Assembly (NCBI GenBank): GCA_030452775.1
Contig: JAKDLQ010000130.1
Coordinates: forward strand, 1 to 6,520
Direction of reading: 5' to 3'
Length of the DNA stretch: 6,520 nt
Origin: Micrococcales bacterium
GTDB taxonomy: Bacteria > Actinomycetota > Actinomycetes > Actinomycetales > Dermatophilaceae
Position numbers and translations under genes: made by a program. Of the stretch, positions 5,979 to 6,520 are shown piece by piece; within the stretch, counting starts at the first letter, position 1; each line of letters starts with the position of its first letter. The notes beneath the pieces are model-generated. The model ran no database searches and had not been told where the DNA came from. It worked only from the letters and a program-made list of their open reading frames with translations.

Positions 5979-5984
5979 AGTCTA
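5979..5984 (-). promoter_or_regulatory. Weak candidate -10 element for efp-nusB
   Basis: TAGACT on the minus strand fits TAnnnT and would give a leader of about 80 bases before efp. No clear -35 accompanies it. The 155-bp gap between the META gene and efp must hold a promoter if efp is transcribed separately, but this placement is tentative. Confidence 0.25.
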
Positions 5985-5993
5985 GCTGCGCTT

Positions 5994-6029
5994 CGGCGCC
6001 GCCATGATGCCGCGGCGTCGCCATGATGC
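5994..6029. repeat. Imperfect 17-bp direct repeat upstream of efp
   Basis: Bases 5994-6010 and 6013-6029 are identical at 16 of 17 positions (CGGCGYCGCCATGATGC), a period of 19 bp. A near-palindrome, GATGCCGCGGCGTC (6006-6019), straddles the joint. The repeat is non-coding if efp starts at 5892 and the META gene stops at 6048. It may be an operator with two half-sites or a chance local duplication. Confidence 0.7.
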
Positions 6030-6047
6030 GGATAGTGGCCAGTTGGC

Positions 6048-6431
6048 CTACGCCTTGTCCTTCTCGAGCGTCCCGATCGTCGTGCCGGCCGTGTCCTCAA
6101 CCGTCATGGTCGTGCCGTCGATGGATGCGGACGCGGCCTTCGACAGCCAGGTGTCCACGCCTGTACACATCATCTTGGTGGTGCCGACGATGGTCAGTGT
6201 CACGGCATCGCCATCCTGCTTCCAGCCGCCGATGAGACGGTTACACCCGTCGGACCCGCTCAGGGTGCCGTCTTTGGCGAGCGTGAGGTTCGGCTGTCCC
6301 TGGACCTCGGAACCCCATGAGCCCACCGGACTCGCGCGTGCAGACGGGGAGTCCGTCCCGCATCCAGCAGGGATGAGCACCAGAGCTGTCGCCGCCACTA
6401 TTCCTGCGATTCTCAGCCTGCCCAGACGCAT
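6048..6431 (-). CDS. META-domain exported protein, probable lipoprotein
   Basis: With the start at 6431 this is a 127-residue secreted protein. Residues 1-24 form a signal peptide: Arg at 2, 5 and 7, a hydrophobic core AGIVAATALVLI, then PAGC with Cys24 as the likely lipid anchor. Pro at -3 is unusual for a lipobox, so lipidation is not certain. The mature part matches the META (DUF306/HslJ-like) domain: a GSWG opening near 37-40, KDGTLSGSDGCNRLIGGW (53-70), and TTKMMC at 84-89. Cys63 and Cys89 are the cysteine positions common in this family. The molecular function of META proteins is poorly known; HslJ is linked to heat and novobiocin tolerance in E. coli. Four in-frame ATGs exist (6464, 6455, 6440, 6431). 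GAGGA at 6441-6445 is 9 bases from the last, which also gives the best signal peptide. It lies 155 bp upstream of efp on the same strand, likely as its own unit. Confidence 0.85.
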   Translation of the reverse strand: MRLGRLRIAGIVAATALVLIPAGCGTDSPSARASPVGSWGSEVQGQPNLTLAKDGTLSGSDGCNRLIGGWKQDGDAVTLTIVGTTKMMCTGVDTWLSKAASASIDGTTMTVEDTAGTTIGTLEKDKA

Positions 6432-6440
6432 GACGTCCAT

Positions 6441-6445
6441 TCCTC
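6441..6445 (-). promoter_or_regulatory. Ribosome binding site of the META-domain gene
   Basis: GAGGA on the minus strand sits 9 bases before the ATG at 6431 and directly abuts the ATG at 6440, so it selects the 6431 start. The remaining bases to 6520 hold no gene I can support; TAGGGT in that stretch could be a -10 but has no clear -35. Confidence 0.6.
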
Positions 6446-6520
6446 GAATCGCCATCCAATCCACGAGGGACAGCGCTTTCCCGACCCTAACGCAAAGCCG
6501 CGGCTATACGCGTGCTTCAT

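Noticed and set aside
5893..6024. EF-P extended by 44 residues to an ATG at 6024.
   Set aside because: EF-P is 187 residues with a conserved MASTNDLKNG start at 5892; the extension is unlike EF-P and falls on the direct repeat.
6037..6048. GGCCAGTTGGCC inverted repeat at the end of the META gene as a terminator.
   Set aside because: The stem is only four or five pairs with a tiny loop and no following T-run, and it overlaps the stop codon.

Overview
The window is high-GC DNA (roughly 70% by eye) from a chromosomal housekeeping region. GTG and TTG starts, 4-base start/stop overlaps, likely leaderless genes and the gene content all point to an actinobacterium. A non-Streptomyces actinomycete such as a member of the Micrococcales is my guess, but the sequence alone does not fix the genus.

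Left two thirds (1-3796, minus strand): the de novo pyrimidine operon, read right to left as pyrR, pyrB, pyrC, carA. The window cuts off the end of carA. The three junctions overlap by 4, 1 and 4 bases, so the genes form one translationally coupled block. Carbamoyl phosphate synthetase (CarA with CarB, expected beyond the left edge), aspartate carbamoyltransferase (PyrB) and dihydroorotase (PyrC) catalyse the first three steps to UMP, and PyrR is the uridine-nucleotide sensor. The short leader before pyrR carries a close match to the PyrR RNA-binding loop, folded so that it would bury the pyrR ribosome binding site. This suggests translational autoregulation of the operon.

Middle (3873-4870): two small accessory genes are divergently transcribed from a gap of about 100 bp. 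One is a flavodoxin/FMN-reductase-fold protein (minus), the other a VOC (glyoxalase/bleomycin-resistance) fold protein (plus). Each has a -10-like hexamer so close to its start that both mRNAs may be leaderless. They lie between nusB and pyrR, where Streptomyces carries bldD.

Right third (4901-6431, minus strand): an efp-nusB pair (elongation factor P and the NusB antitermination factor) follows a META-domain exported protein, probably a lipoprotein. The 155 bp between the META gene and efp holds an imperfect 17-bp direct repeat around a GC-rich near-palindrome. The last 89 bases (6432-6520) hold the META gene's ribosome binding site and upstream region; I see no other gene there.

No tRNA, rRNA, CRISPR array, insertion sequence or phage feature is visible. 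I do not see an undescribed system. The most informative items are the PyrR leader hairpin, the accessory pair that interrupts the conserved efp-nusB-pyr order, and the PGKGP-type EF-P.
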